A DNA stretch of 64,000 bases from JBOGNO01 sp050747245 (GTDB taxonomy: Bacteria; Acidobacteriota; Terriglobia; Acidiferrales; UBA7541). The DNA lies in assembly GCA_050747245.1 (NCBI GenBank), contig JBOGNO010000001.1, forward strand, positions 62,001 through 126,000, in the 5' to 3' direction. The notes under the pieces are model-generated. The model did no database searches. It worked only from the letters and a program-made list of their open reading frames with translations, and had not been told where the DNA came from. Numbering within the stretch: the stretch's first letter is position 1; every line of letters begins with the position of its first letter. Below are positions 43,714-52,758 of the stretch, piece by piece. Both the position numbers and the translations under genes were made by a program.

Positions 43714-44073
43714 TAATTAGCCATTTCGCCCTAAGTAAAGCTGAAAGTGGCGGCTGCCACCCCGAAGCCCCACCTTCTCTCTTGGCGCTTTCGGCCCCAT
43801 CTGCTACTCTGAGATCGACGCGCGAGTTGGCGCAACTTAAACTCTCCCGCTTCGAGCGGAACCGGCGAGGAGTTGCCTTGGTTTTCGCGGCCCCACAACT
43901 CGGCTTTCACCCAATTCCGGAGCCAAAAACACGCAAATTCTGCCCGCAACACTCCGCGAACAAGACACCTCGTAACTTACTGAAAACAAAGGATGGAGCC
44001 CAATTCTAATCGAGACAAAACACGAAGTTAACTTTTCGCACTTTTCGCCCTCGCGGCCCGCCCCGGAGCGACG
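43714..44073. other. Intergenic region between the SIR2-PIN gene and glyA
   Basis: About 360 bases. Short open frames on both strands have no ribosome binding site or recognisable product. A small imperfect tandem, cttttcgcacttttcgccc at about 44033-44051, lies just before glyA. No clear terminator hairpin follows the SIR2-PIN gene and no convincing glyA promoter was found. No attachment-site-like direct repeat matching the upstream flank was seen. Confidence 0.5.
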
Positions 44074-45402
44074 ATGAACCGCGAAACCCCTGAGCTTCGC
44101 CGCATGAGCCGCTCGCTCGCCGAGACCGATCCCGAGGTCGCCCAAGCGCTTCGCGAAGAGGTCGTTCGCCAGGCCACCGGCCTTGAGCTAATCGCTAGCG
44201 AAAATTTCGTCTCCGAAGCCATCATGGAAGCCATGGGCTCGGTCTTCACCAATAAATATGCCGAAGGATATCCGGGCAAGCGTTACTACGGCGGCTGCGA
44301 GAATGTGGACAAGGTCGAGCGCCTCGCCATCGACCGCGCCAAACAATTATTTGGCGCCGAGCACGCCAACGTTCAGGCGCATTCCGGCACGCAGGCCAAC
44401 ATCAGCGTGTATATGTCCGCGCTCCAGCCGGGCGACACCGTCCTCGGCATGAATCTCGCGCACGGCGGACACCTCACCCACGGCCACCCCTTGAATTTTT
44501 CGGGACGCACTTACAAATTCATCGCCTACGGCGTGACTAAAGATTCCGAACTAATCGATTACGACGAACTCGCCCGCCTCGCCGGCGAGCATCGCCCCAA
44601 AATGATCGTCGCCGGCGCCAGCGCCTATTCGCGCATCATTGATTTTCCGCGCCTCGCCGAAATCGCAAAATCAGTGGACGCGCTTTTCTTCGTGGATATG
44701 GCCCACATTGCCGGGCTCGTCGCCGCGGGAATTCATCCCAGCCCCGTGCCGCACGCCGATTTTGTTTCCACCACCACGCACAAGACCCTGCGCGGCCCGC
44801 GCGGCGGCCTGGTTCTCTGCCGCGAAAAATTCGCGAAGGAGCTCGACAAACTTACGTTCCCGGGATTGCAGGGCGGCCCGCTCGAACACATCATCGCCGC
44901 GAAAGCAATCTGTCTGAAGGAAGCGATGGAGCCGGAATTCAAAACCTATCAGCAGCAGGTCGTGAAAAATGCGCGCGCCCTCGCCGCGGGCCTCGCGAAA
45001 GCGGGATTTCGCATCGTCACCGGCGGCACAGATACGCATCTCTTCCTCGTCGATTTGCAATCGAAGCGCATGACCGGCCGCGACGCCGAGCTTTCGCTCG
45101 AACGCTCCGGAATCACCGTCAACAAAAATGCCATCCCCTTCGATCTCCTTCCGCCGATGAAAGCAGGAGGAATTCGCGTCGGCAGTCCCGCCGTCACCAC
45201 GCGCGGAATGCGCGAACCGGAAATGGAGCGCATCGCCGCGTGGATGGCCGATGTGCTCACTCACGCGGGCGACGCGGCGGTGGAGCAGCGCGTGCGCGGC
45301 GAAGTCGCTGCGTTGGCTATGCGCTTTCCGCTCTACGCGCGCCGCCTCGCAGAAGCCGAGGCCGCCCTCGGCTTGCGCCATTCCGTCCGGGCCACGGATT
45401 GA
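44074..45402 (+). CDS. glyA: Serine hydroxymethyltransferase
   Basis: GlyA converts serine and tetrahydrofolate to glycine and methylene-tetrahydrofolate, the main source of one-carbon units. 442 residues of PLP fold type I. It shows LELIASENFVSEAIMEAMGS, NKYAEGYPGKRYYGGCE, FFVDMAHIAGLVAAG and the PLP-binding lysine Lys237 in VSTTTHKTLRGPRGG. The last 20 residues are slightly longer than usual. It converges on the JAMM peptidase gene with only 12 bases between stops. It is a housekeeping gene and marks the right flank of the accessory island. Confidence 0.97.
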   Translation: MNRETPELRRMSRSLAETDPEVAQALREEVVRQATGLELIASENFVSEAIMEAMGSVFTNKYAEGYPGKRYYGGCENVDKVERLAIDRAKQLFGAEHANVQAHSGTQANISVYMSALQPGDTVLGMNLAHGGHLTHGHPLNFSGRTYKFIAYGVTKDSELIDYDELARLAGEHRPKMIVAGASAYSRIIDFPRLAEIAKSVDALFFVDMAHIAGLVAAGIHPSPVPHADFVSTTTHKTLRGPRGGLVLCREKFAKELDKLTFPGLQGGPLEHIIAAKAICLKEAMEPEFKTYQQQVVKNARALAAGLAKAGFRIVTGGTDTHLFLVDLQSKRMTGRDAELSLERSGITVNKNAIPFDLLPPMKAGGIRVGSPAVTTRGMREPEMERIAAWMADVLTHAGDAAVEQRVRGEVAALAMRFPLYARRLAEAEAALGLRHSVRATD

Positions 45403-45414
45403 TAGCGTGCGCAG

Positions 45415-45822
45415 CTACAAAATTTTGATCGTGAGTTCGCTGGCGCGGCCGTCGCGAATCGCAAACGCGCGCGCCGGCTGCGCCGCATCGCCGCGCGGCG
45501 ACAAAATAAAATACGCGGCTTCGGGATAGTAAGCGCGCTCGATGTCCCGCGCGGAAGGAACATTTTCGCCGCTGGGATGCGAATGGTAGATGCCGAGCAA
45601 TTCTTCGCCGGCCTCCCGCATCGCGCGAAAAATTCGAAAGAGCTCATCCGGCGCGATTTCGTAAGCCGTTGCGCTTCGCAGTGCATTTTTCGCCGGATAA
45701 ATTTTCGTGATCCCGCCGTCTCGCCCCGCGAGCAAACCGCAGCATTCTTCGCCGGAATTTTGCCGCGCGAATTCCACCATTCGCGCAAGAATTTCCTTCC
45801 GAATTTGCACTTCAGCTAGCAC
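45415..45822 (-). CDS. JAMM/MPN-domain metalloprotease
   Basis: A 135-residue stand-alone Mov34/MPN/PAD-1 protein. The JAMM zinc motif is complete: Glu26 region GEECCGLLAG, then YHSHPSG with His80 and His82, and PSARD with Asp93. Bacterial single-domain members (Mec+ type) remove cysteine or an amino acid from the C-terminus of small sulfur-carrier ubiquitin-like proteins, or act as desampylase-like isopeptidases. No ubiquitin-like carrier, cysM or moaD/thiS gene is nearby, so the substrate must be encoded elsewhere. It lies between glyA and ftsZ, downstream of the dcw cluster on the same strand, separated from ftsZ by 156 bases. Confidence 0.9.
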   Translation of the reverse strand: MLAEVQIRKEILARMVEFARQNSGEECCGLLAGRDGGITKIYPAKNALRSATAYEIAPDELFRIFRAMREAGEELLGIYHSHPSGENVPSARDIERAYYPEAAYFILSPRGDAAQPARAFAIRDGRASELTIKIL

Positions 45823-45978
45823 CAGCCGAGTCTATCTCTGCGCAAGCGCAAGAAGAAATATTTGGGGAGTTCCGTGCGCGGAAAAAAATGAGCAGGCACG
45901 AAGAGCGGGGAGCGAAGCAGCAGGGGCTTCCCGTTTTTCGAGTCGCCCCCGCAAAAATGAATTGCACTCCGAAGCGCG

Positions 45979-47139
45979 CTACGCTTTTTGCGCCTGGCGG
46001 CGAAGAAACGTCGGCACGTCGAGATCGTCCATCACCGTCTCTTGAATCACCTCGGTGACGTTCCGCGAAACGTCCGCCACCACGTCCGTCTGCGCCTCGC
46101 GTCCCGTCTTCCAGGTCTTCGGCAGGTACGACGGCTTCGTGTGCGTTTTCCGTTGCGCCACTTCGCGGAATCCCGCGGCGATGACCGTGATTTTCACCTG
46201 TTCCTTCATGCCATCCTCCTGCACCGCGCCGAAAATAATGTTGGCATTTTCGTGCGCCGCTTTTTGGATGATGGAGGAAGCCTCGTGCACTTCGTGCAGC
46301 GTGAGGCTCGATGAACCGGTGACGTTGATTAGAATCCCCTGCGCACCCTGAATGCAATTATCCTCGAGCAGCGGGCTATTGATGGCGCGATTGGCGGCAT
46401 CCACCGCGCGGTTCGCTCCCGACGCGACCGCCGTGCCCATCACCGCGTATCCCTGCCCGTGCATGATGGTCTTCACGTCGGCAAAGTCACGGTTGATGAT
46501 CCCCGGAACCGTGATGATGTCGCTGATGCCTTGTACGGCCTGGCGGAGAATATCGTCGGCGATGCGAAACGCCTCAAAGAAACTCGTGCCGTGCTCGACA
46601 CATTCCATCAGCCGCTCATTGGGAATGACGATGACGGTGTCCACGCAGCCGACTAGCTCGGCGAGCGCCTGCTCGGCCTGCTGCATGCGCCGATTGCCTT
46701 CGAACGCAAACGGTTTCGTGACCACTGCGACGGTGAGAGCGCCTAGCTCGCTTGCCAGGTTGGTCACCACCGGAGCCCCGCCCGAACCCGTCCCGCCGCC
46801 GAGGCCCGCCGTAACGAACACCATATCCGCGCCGTCGAGAGCCTCGAGAATTTTTTCCGTGTCCTCGAGCGCGGCTTTGCGCCCGGTTTCAGGATTGGCG
46901 CCCGCGCCCAGTCCCTTGGTCAGTTTCGCGCCGAGCTGAATCTTCACCGGCGCCTGCGAAAGTTTCAGCGCCTGAAGATCCGTATTGGCGGCGATGAATT
47001 CGACGCCCTCAACCTTGGCCTTGATCATGCGGTTGACGGCGTTGGTGCCGCCGCCGCCCACGCCGATGACCTTAATTTTTGCTCCGTTCACCGGCTCTTC
47101 ACTGAACGAAAGACGAATCCCTGCATCTTTTGGCGTCAT
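45979..47139 (-). CDS. ftsZ: Cell division protein FtsZ
   Basis: FtsZ is the tubulin-like GTPase that forms the Z ring. 386 residues from ATG 47139 (GGGAGG upstream). N-terminal KIKVIGVGGGGTNAVNRMI, the tubulin signature GLGGGTGSG at 112-120, NPETGRKAALED (loop T5 area), and the T7 loop region NRDFADVKTIM. After a short linker (about 315-370) the C-terminal peptide DDLDVPTFLRRQ is the conserved tail that binds FtsA. A frame open 18 codons upstream has no ribosome binding site. It is the last gene of the dcw cluster. Confidence 0.97.
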   Translation of the reverse strand: MTPKDAGIRLSFSEEPVNGAKIKVIGVGGGGTNAVNRMIKAKVEGVEFIAANTDLQALKLSQAPVKIQLGAKLTKGLGAGANPETGRKAALEDTEKILEALDGADMVFVTAGLGGGTGSGGAPVVTNLASELGALTVAVVTKPFAFEGNRRMQQAEQALAELVGCVDTVIVIPNERLMECVEHGTSFFEAFRIADDILRQAVQGISDIITVPGIINRDFADVKTIMHGQGYAVMGTAVASGANRAVDAANRAINSPLLEDNCIQGAQGILINVTGSSSLTLHEVHEASSIIQKAAHENANIIFGAVQEDGMKEQVKITVIAAGFREVAQRKTHTKPSYLPKTWKTGREAQTDVVADVSRNVTEVIQETVMDDLDVPTFLRRQAQKA

Positions 47140-47179
47140 ACTTCCTCCCGAATTTTTTCCGTTGCCGATTTTTCCAGCT

Positions 47180-48394
47180 TCATCCCGTTGCAAACAAAGC
47201 CTTCAACTTGCCAGTCCAGCCGCCGGGTCGCTGCGATTGGACGCGCCGCGCGCGCGCGCCGTAAATCACAAGGCCCACGGCCGTTGAATATTCGGGCCGG
47301 GAAATTTCCTCGCTCGCGCCCGCAAGTCCGCGGGGCGCAGCCACGCGCACGGGGAGCGAAAACATTTTTTCGGCGAGCTCGGCGAGGCCGCGGAAATGCG
47401 CGGCACCGCCGGAGAAAACAAGTCCCGCGGGAATTTGCGAATCAAATCCCGCGCGGCGCAATTCTTCGCGCACCAGCGTGAAAAGCTCAGCCGCTCGAGG
47501 TTCGACAATTTCGTTGAGCATGCGCGCGAAGACGGTGCGCGGAGGGCGGTCCCCAACGCTCGCGATTTCGATCGGCGTGTCCTGCCGCATTACATCGCGG
47601 AAGGCACAGGCAAATTCGCGTTTGATGCGCTCGGCTTCGGGAATCGGAGTGCGTAGGCCGACGGCGAGATCGTTGGTGAAGTGGTCGCCTCCCACGGGAA
47701 CCGCACCGGCATGGCGCACGCCTCCGCCGTGAAAGACAATGAACTCGGTGGTGCCTCCCCCCATCTCAAGGAGGCAAACTCCCAGCTCGCGCTCATCCTG
47801 CGTGAGGCACGCTTCCGCCGAAGCAAGCGGCTCGAGCACCGTGTCCGTCACCACCACTCCGGCTCGATTCACAGCTGTGACGATATTTTGCGTCGCGGCC
47901 GCGGAACTGGTGACGATGTGTACGTTGGCTTCCAGCCGCTGCCCCACCATCCCCAGTGGATCGCGAATATTGTCTTCGCCATCCAGGAAAAATTCCTGCG
48001 GCAGCACGTGCAGCACTTCGCGATCTTCCGGCAGGTTTACATTGCGTGCCGCTTCGACGGCGCGGCGCACGTCTTCTTTCTGAATATCGCGCGGACGCTG
48101 ACCGAGGGAAATTCCACCGCGGCTATTGATACCGCGCACGTTGCTGCCGGCCACGCCCAGCAGCGCGGATTCGACCGGCACACCGATCACGCCTTCCGCC
48201 TCCTCGACGGCGCGGCGAATGGAAGCCACCGCGAGATCGAGATTCACGATTTGACCTTTGCGCCAGCCCTTCGAATCCGCCGCGCCCATGGCGGCAAATT
48301 TCAAGGTTCCGTCGTCTTCAGATTCGCCTACCAAGGCGACCGTCTTCGTGCTGCCGAGATCCAACCCGACGATATATTTTTCTTTTTTCCCCAA
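47180..48394 (-). CDS. ftsA: Cell division protein FtsA
   Basis: FtsA is the actin-like protein that tethers FtsZ to the membrane and recruits later division proteins. 404 residues beginning GKKEKYIVGLDLGSTKTVALV (phosphate 1 loop), with VEGVIGVPVESALLGVAGSNVRGI (SHS2 domain), the second nucleotide motif LEMGGGTTEFIVFHGG, and a C-terminal amphipathic helix (GGWTGKLKALFA) for membrane binding. The start is TTG with GGGAG eight bases upstream. It lies 40 bases before ftsZ and 56 bases after ftsQ. Confidence 0.95.
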   Translation of the reverse strand: MGKKEKYIVGLDLGSTKTVALVGESEDDGTLKFAAMGAADSKGWRKGQIVNLDLAVASIRRAVEEAEGVIGVPVESALLGVAGSNVRGINSRGGISLGQRPRDIQKEDVRRAVEAARNVNLPEDREVLHVLPQEFFLDGEDNIRDPLGMVGQRLEANVHIVTSSAAATQNIVTAVNRAGVVVTDTVLEPLASAEACLTQDERELGVCLLEMGGGTTEFIVFHGGGVRHAGAVPVGGDHFTNDLAVGLRTPIPEAERIKREFACAFRDVMRQDTPIEIASVGDRPPRTVFARMLNEIVEPRAAELFTLVREELRRAGFDSQIPAGLVFSGGAAHFRGLAELAEKMFSLPVRVAAPRGLAGASEEISRPEYSTAVGLVIYGARARRVQSQRPGGWTGKLKALFATG

Positions 48395-48450
48395 CTCCGC
48401 CGCTCCCTGAATTACTTACTTCTCGCAAAAAATTCTTGTGAAAACCCGAT

Positions 48451-49380
48451 TTATTTTTTCGCCGACGTTCCGCGTGCGAGCTGCGTCGACGAATCCGGAT
48501 TCACCACAATCTGCCCCGCAAACCGCAAATCCACGGACTCCACGCGGCCCGCCACAGCCTGCCAGTGCGCCATGTTGTCAATCAAGAGCTTGTATTTGGC
48601 CTGAAAATCGCGATCGCCGAAAAGCACGACAAACGGCTGTGCGGCAGGGGCTCCGCCCGCGGCCGTTTCCGCGCCGCCCGCAAGCCCCTCGAGCGTCGCG
48701 CGCACGTCATGGGATTCCGAGAGATCCACTTCGCTTACGCGCGCGCTCGCACCCGGCTGCGCCAAGTCGATCTGCTGCAAAAAACCGGCGAACATCTGCA
48801 TGCGCTGCGCGCGATCCTCGAGCGGCATTTGCGCGGTGATGCCGCTGACCACGGGAAAATGAAAATCACCTTCGAGCGGCCGCTCCAGCAGGACACCGTG
48901 CGCGTCGATCAATGCAAGATCGGAATTCGCGCGCAAGAATGCCACGGGTGTGCGCTCCACGATTTCCACCTGCAGGCGATTGGGAAGCGAGCGCCGAACC
49001 ACAGCCTGCTCGACCCACGGGATGGCTTCCAATTGCCGGCGGCGTTCCTCGAGTGGAATGAGCAGAATGCTTCTCCCGCGATCCGGCCGAAAAACCTCGA
49101 GCACGGACCCGCGGGAAGCGTAGTGATTCCCCTTGAGCGCAATCTGGCCGGGATGCATAAGCGCCATGCGCGGCGAAGTGAGCAGGAAATCGCCCGCGAC
49201 AAAAGCGAGGGCGGCAAATGCGAGGCCCAGCACGGCGAACCACGTGGCGCGGAGATAGGTCTTCCAAGCGCGCTTGCCGAATTTGCGGCGCTTGATTTCG
49301 AGAGGCTTTTGCCTGCGCAGATATCGCGGCTCGTCCTCTTCGGCCACCGCCGGATGCGTGTATGCGTCAGCGTCCGTCAT
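48451..49380 (-). CDS. ftsQ: Cell division protein FtsQ
   Basis: FtsQ is the bitopic divisome protein that links early and late division proteins through FtsB/FtsL. 309 residues: a cytoplasmic basic N-terminus (to about 45), one transmembrane helix (WFAVLGLAFAALAFVAGDFLL), a POTRA domain (about 75-150: ALKGNHYASRGSVLEVF, IPWVEQAVVRRSLPNRLQVEI), and a beta domain. The 309-residue length is at the upper end of the family. The ATG follows the murB stop with no gap, implying coupling. Confidence 0.92.
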   Translation of the reverse strand: MTDADAYTHPAVAEEDEPRYLRRQKPLEIKRRKFGKRAWKTYLRATWFAVLGLAFAALAFVAGDFLLTSPRMALMHPGQIALKGNHYASRGSVLEVFRPDRGRSILLIPLEERRRQLEAIPWVEQAVVRRSLPNRLQVEIVERTPVAFLRANSDLALIDAHGVLLERPLEGDFHFPVVSGITAQMPLEDRAQRMQMFAGFLQQIDLAQPGASARVSEVDLSESHDVRATLEGLAGGAETAAGGAPAAQPFVVLFGDRDFQAKYKLLIDNMAHWQAVAGRVESVDLRFAGQIVVNPDSSTQLARGTSAKK

Positions 49381-50289
49381 TCAGTTCTTCCACAGAATCA
49401 CTTCGTTCTCGAGTTCGACTCCAAAAGTCTGGCGCACTCTTTCGCGCACCTGATCGATCAGCCGGAGCATGTCGGCGCACGTGGCGCTGGCGGCGTTGAC
49501 GAAAAAATTGGCGTGGCGATCGCTGACCATGGCGTCGCCCACGCGGCTTCCCTTGAGCCCCAGTTCGTCAATCATGCGTCCCGCCGATCCTCCGGGCGGA
49601 TTCTTGAAAATGCATCCGGCGCTTTTTTGGTTGAGCGGCTGGCTGGAGCGCCGCTTCTCATTGCACATGCGAATCCCGGCGACGATGTCTTTGTACGGCT
49701 TGGAGGGCAGCTCGAGCTTCACGCGCAGCATGACGTCTTCCGGCGCGAATGACGTATGGCGATAGTCAAAACGGATAAGTTGTCCGCGCAGCGTTTCAAT
49801 TTTTCCGGTGGCGGCGCGATAGACTTCCACCTCGCGAACGTACGAGCCGATTTGCATCCCGTAGGCGCCGGCGTTCATGCGCAATGCTCCGCCGATGCTT
49901 CCGGGAACGCCAATGAGGCCCTCCATGCCGCCCAGATCGCGCCGCGCGCAGTAAGTAACCGTGCCGCCAAGGTCCGCAGCGGCATCCACGAGCGCGAGGT
50001 TTCCTTCAATCGTCACGCCCGGGTGCGCGGAGGGGAGATGCAACATGACCCACGGCAATTCGCCGTCGGCCACCAGCACGTTTGTTCCGCCGCCCAAGAA
50101 TTGGTGGCGCACACCCTCCTGCGCGAGTAGCCTCACGACCTCGGGCAGAGCCTGGTACTCGCGGATTTCGAGAATGTCGGTGGTGCCGCCGATGCCGAGC
50201 GAAGTTTTTTCCGTCAGCGGAACGCCGGGGCGCAGTTCGACTCCCAGATTTTTGAGCTGCCCGGCGATCGGCATTCGGCTAATGCGCAT
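49381..50289 (-). CDS. murB: UDP-N-acetylenolpyruvoylglucosamine reductase
   Basis: MurB reduces UDP-GlcNAc-enolpyruvate to UDP-MurNAc using NADPH and FAD. About 302 residues: N-terminal VPLTEKTSLGIGGTTD, the FAD motifs FLGGGTNVLVAD and GVPGSIGGALRMNAGAYG, RHTSF, and SAGCIFKNPPGGSAGRMID containing the conserved Ser that protonates the substrate. A type II (short) form. The ATG at 50289 overlaps the end of murC by 11 bases; a second ATG at 50274 is possible. The ORF is coupled directly to ftsQ. Confidence 0.95.
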   Translation of the reverse strand: MRISRMPIAGQLKNLGVELRPGVPLTEKTSLGIGGTTDILEIREYQALPEVVRLLAQEGVRHQFLGGGTNVLVADGELPWVMLHLPSAHPGVTIEGNLALVDAAADLGGTVTYCARRDLGGMEGLIGVPGSIGGALRMNAGAYGMQIGSYVREVEVYRAATGKIETLRGQLIRFDYRHTSFAPEDVMLRVKLELPSKPYKDIVAGIRMCNEKRRSSQPLNQKSAGCIFKNPPGGSAGRMIDELGLKGSRVGDAMVSDRHANFFVNAASATCADMLRLIDQVRERVRQTFGVELENEVILWKN

Positions 50290-51685
50290 TTCGCATTGAC
50301 ATTTGCGGTCCCAGCAGAAGCGCCAGTTCCTCGAGCGCACGATTCACGCTTCCCGCGCCGATGGTGAGAATCGCATCTCCCGGCCGCGCTTCGCGCAGCA
50401 TAAATTCGACGGCGTGCTGCATGGTGTCCGCAAAAATCACGTTCTTGTGTCCCGCGGCGGAAACGGCCTTGGCGAGATTCTCTCCCGTAATTCCTGGAAG
50501 GGGAGCCTCGCCCGCCGCATAAATATCCGTGACCAGCAAAATATCCGCTTCATTGAAGGCGCGGCAAAATTCATCCCACAACCCCTGCGTGCGCGAATAG
50601 CGGTGCGGCTGAAAAAGCGCCAGGATGCGCTTGTAGCCGCACAGGCGCGCGGCTTCGAGCGTGGCCTTGATTTCCGCGGGATGGTGGCCGTAATCGTCGA
50701 TCAGCGTGACGCCCTGGATTTCGCTCTTAATTTCGAAGCGCCGACCCACACCGCTGAAGAGTCCCAGTCCGGCGCGAATCAGGTCCGGGGGAATACTCAG
50801 ATAGAGCGCCACGGCGGCGGCAGCGGCGGCGTTGCGCACATTGTGAATGCCCGGGGGCGACGGCAGATGGAACTGGCCGAGATCCTCGCCGCGGTAAGTG
50901 AGCCGGAAATCGCTCGAGAGACCGTGATGTTCGATTTCGCTGATGACCAGGTCGGCCTGGGTCGAAACGCCGTAAGTGATCACCGGGCGCTTCACGCGGG
51001 GAAGAATGGCCTGCACGTTGGGTTCGTCGAGGCACAGCACCACGGCGCCATAGAAAGGGACGCGGTTGACGAACTGCACGAAGACGTCATGGATTTCCTC
51101 GAGCGAGTGATATTGATCCACGTGCTCGCGGTCAATCGTAGTGACAACGGCCACCACCGGCGCGAGCACCAGAAACGTGCGGTCGCTCTCATCCGCCTCG
51201 ACCACCATGTATTCGCTCTGGCCCACACGCGCGTTGGCGCCCGCCAGGTTCACTCGGCCGCCGACGACGAACGTGGGATCGAGCCCGGCGGCAGCCAGCA
51301 CGGATGCCACCATCGAAGTCGTGGTCGTCTTGCCATGCGCGCCGGCGACGGCGATGCCGAATTTTACGCGCATCAGCTCCGCGAGCATTTCCGCGCGCGG
51401 GATCACCGGGATTTTCAAGCGGCGCGCTTCGGTGATCTCCGGATTGTCCTGGCGCACGGCGGAAGAAACCACCACGACGTGCGCGCCGTGAACGTTGGCG
51501 GCGCGGTGTTCGCTGTAAATTGTTGCGCCCAGATTGCAAAGCCGGTCCGTGATGTTCGAAGGTTTTGTGTCGGAGCCTGAAACTGCATAGCCCAGCGTAA
51601 GCAGCACTTCGGCGATGCCGCTCATGCCCGTGCCGCCGATGCCGACCAGGTGAATGCGCTGAAAATTCCGGAATGTGACCATCAT
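50279..51685 (-). CDS. murC: UDP-N-acetylmuramate-L-alanine ligase
   Basis: MurC adds L-alanine to UDP-MurNAc with ATP. 468 residues with the Mur ligase plan: N-terminal UDP-binding HLVGIGGTGMSGIAEVLLTLG, the ATP-binding VAGAHGKTTTTSMVASVLAAAG, VVEADESDRTFL, and a C-terminal domain with DDYGHHPAEIKATL and ALFQPHRYSRT. The start ATG at 51685 overlaps the murG stop (ATGA), so translation is coupled. Full length with all expected motifs. Confidence 0.97.
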   Translation of the reverse strand: MMVTFRNFQRIHLVGIGGTGMSGIAEVLLTLGYAVSGSDTKPSNITDRLCNLGATIYSEHRAANVHGAHVVVVSSAVRQDNPEITEARRLKIPVIPRAEMLAELMRVKFGIAVAGAHGKTTTTSMVASVLAAAGLDPTFVVGGRVNLAGANARVGQSEYMVVEADESDRTFLVLAPVVAVVTTIDREHVDQYHSLEEIHDVFVQFVNRVPFYGAVVLCLDEPNVQAILPRVKRPVITYGVSTQADLVISEIEHHGLSSDFRLTYRGEDLGQFHLPSPPGIHNVRNAAAAAAVALYLSIPPDLIRAGLGLFSGVGRRFEIKSEIQGVTLIDDYGHHPAEIKATLEAARLCGYKRILALFQPHRYSRTQGLWDEFCRAFNEADILLVTDIYAAGEAPLPGITGENLAKAVSAAGHKNVIFADTMQHAVEFMLREARPGDAILTIGAGSVNRALEELALLLGPQMSMRNAH

Positions 51686-52758
51686 GGCCGCCCCGCTTCC
51701 TCGAGCAAATCCACGATTTCCGCGGTCGCCTGCGGACGCCCGCGCTCGCGCGCCCGATTTTCCATTTCGATCAGTTTCTGGGGCTGGTCCAGAAGCGAAA
51801 AAATCTCGCGCGCCAGGCGCTGCGGGGTGAGCTCATCCTGGGGGATGACGCGCCCGGCACCCGCAGCCTCCATGGCGCGGGCATTACGCAATTGATGACT
51901 GTCGGTGGCGGCTGCGAAGGGGATGAAGATGGCGGCGCGTCCGGCGGCGGCGATTTCGGCTACGGTAATCGCGCCTGCTCGGCAGACGATCAGGTCGGCC
52001 TGGGCAAACTCTTGCGCCATGCCTTGGATGAAGGGTCGTACCTCCGCGTTGAATTCACGACACGCATACGCGACGCGCACCGCATTATAGTCACGTTCTC
52101 CAGTTTGATGCACGATGAAAAGCTGACTTTTTCTTGAAACGAGCAGGTCGAGAGAGTCAACGACAGCGCGGTTTATCGGCAATGCCCCGCGGCTTCCTCC
52201 GGTGATGAGCAAGCGCAGTGGAGCCTGGTGCGAGCGCGCGGCCGCGGCAAAAAACTCAGCGCGCACCGGGCAGCCGGTGACTACTGCTTTCGACCCAAAT
52301 CGCGTGGCAGTCTCGGCGAACCCGACGGCAACTCGCGTGGCCATGTCCGCTAGAATGCGGTTCGTGAAGCCCGGCTCGATATTCGGCTCGAACACCACCG
52401 TGGGGATCGCGCGCCAGGTGGCCAGCAACATCATGGGGCCGGATGCGTAGCCTCCCACGCCAAAGGCGGCGGTGAAACGGTTCCGGCGAAGAATCGCTGC
52501 CGCATCGAACAAACCGGCAGGCAGCAGCGCGAGGTTGCGCGCCAACTTCGCGCCAGCCATTCCTTTCAAACCTGCCGCGCGAATGGTCGCGAGCGGCAGC
52601 CCCGCTTCCGGAACCAGCTTCGCTTCGAGCCCTTGCGCCGTGCCGACCATTAGAACCTCTCTCTCCCCTCTCGCGCCGCGGCGCAACCACTCCTGCGCCA
52701 CCGCCATCGCCGGAAAAACGTGGCCTCCTGTGCCGCCGCCCGCAATCAGCAGCTTCAT
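51682..52758 (-). CDS. murG: UDP-N-acetylglucosamine:undecaprenyl-PP-MurNAc-pentapeptide transferase
   Basis: MurG makes lipid II by adding GlcNAc to lipid I on the inner face of the membrane (GT28, GT-B fold). 358 residues: N-terminal LLIAGGGTGGHVFPAMAVAQEW, GVGGYASGPMMLLATW, the linker phrase PNIEPGFTNRILA, and the C-terminal UDP-binding ITGGSRGALPIN and RAGAITVAEIAAAGRAAIFIPF. The ATG overlaps the ftsW stop (ATGA) and the stop overlaps the murC start, forming a tight ftsW-murG-murC chain. Confidence 0.97.
   Translation of the reverse strand: MKLLIAGGGTGGHVFPAMAVAQEWLRRGARGEREVLMVGTAQGLEAKLVPEAGLPLATIRAAGLKGMAGAKLARNLALLPAGLFDAAAILRRNRFTAAFGVGGYASGPMMLLATWRAIPTVVFEPNIEPGFTNRILADMATRVAVGFAETATRFGSKAVVTGCPVRAEFFAAAARSHQAPLRLLITGGSRGALPINRAVVDSLDLLVSRKSQLFIVHQTGERDYNAVRVAYACREFNAEVRPFIQGMAQEFAQADLIVCRAGAITVAEIAAAGRAAIFIPFAAATDSHQLRNARAMEAAGAGRVIPQDELTPQRLAREIFSLLDQPQKLIEMENRARERGRPQATAEIVDLLEEAGRP

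Noticed and set aside
43782..44009. A 75-codon plus-strand frame after the SIR2-PIN gene as a possible antitoxin or partner
   Set aside because: No ribosome binding site, no domain, and a composition like random intergenic sequence; an overlapping minus-strand frame is equally open.
45840..45978. Rho-independent terminator after ftsZ
   Set aside because: A GAAGC/GCTTC stem is present, but the T run lies about 25 bases further on, so the hairpin and T tract are not adjacent.
50303..51580. A 425-codon plus-strand frame opposite murC
   Set aside because: Shadow of the murC coding strand; no ribosome binding site or recognisable domain.
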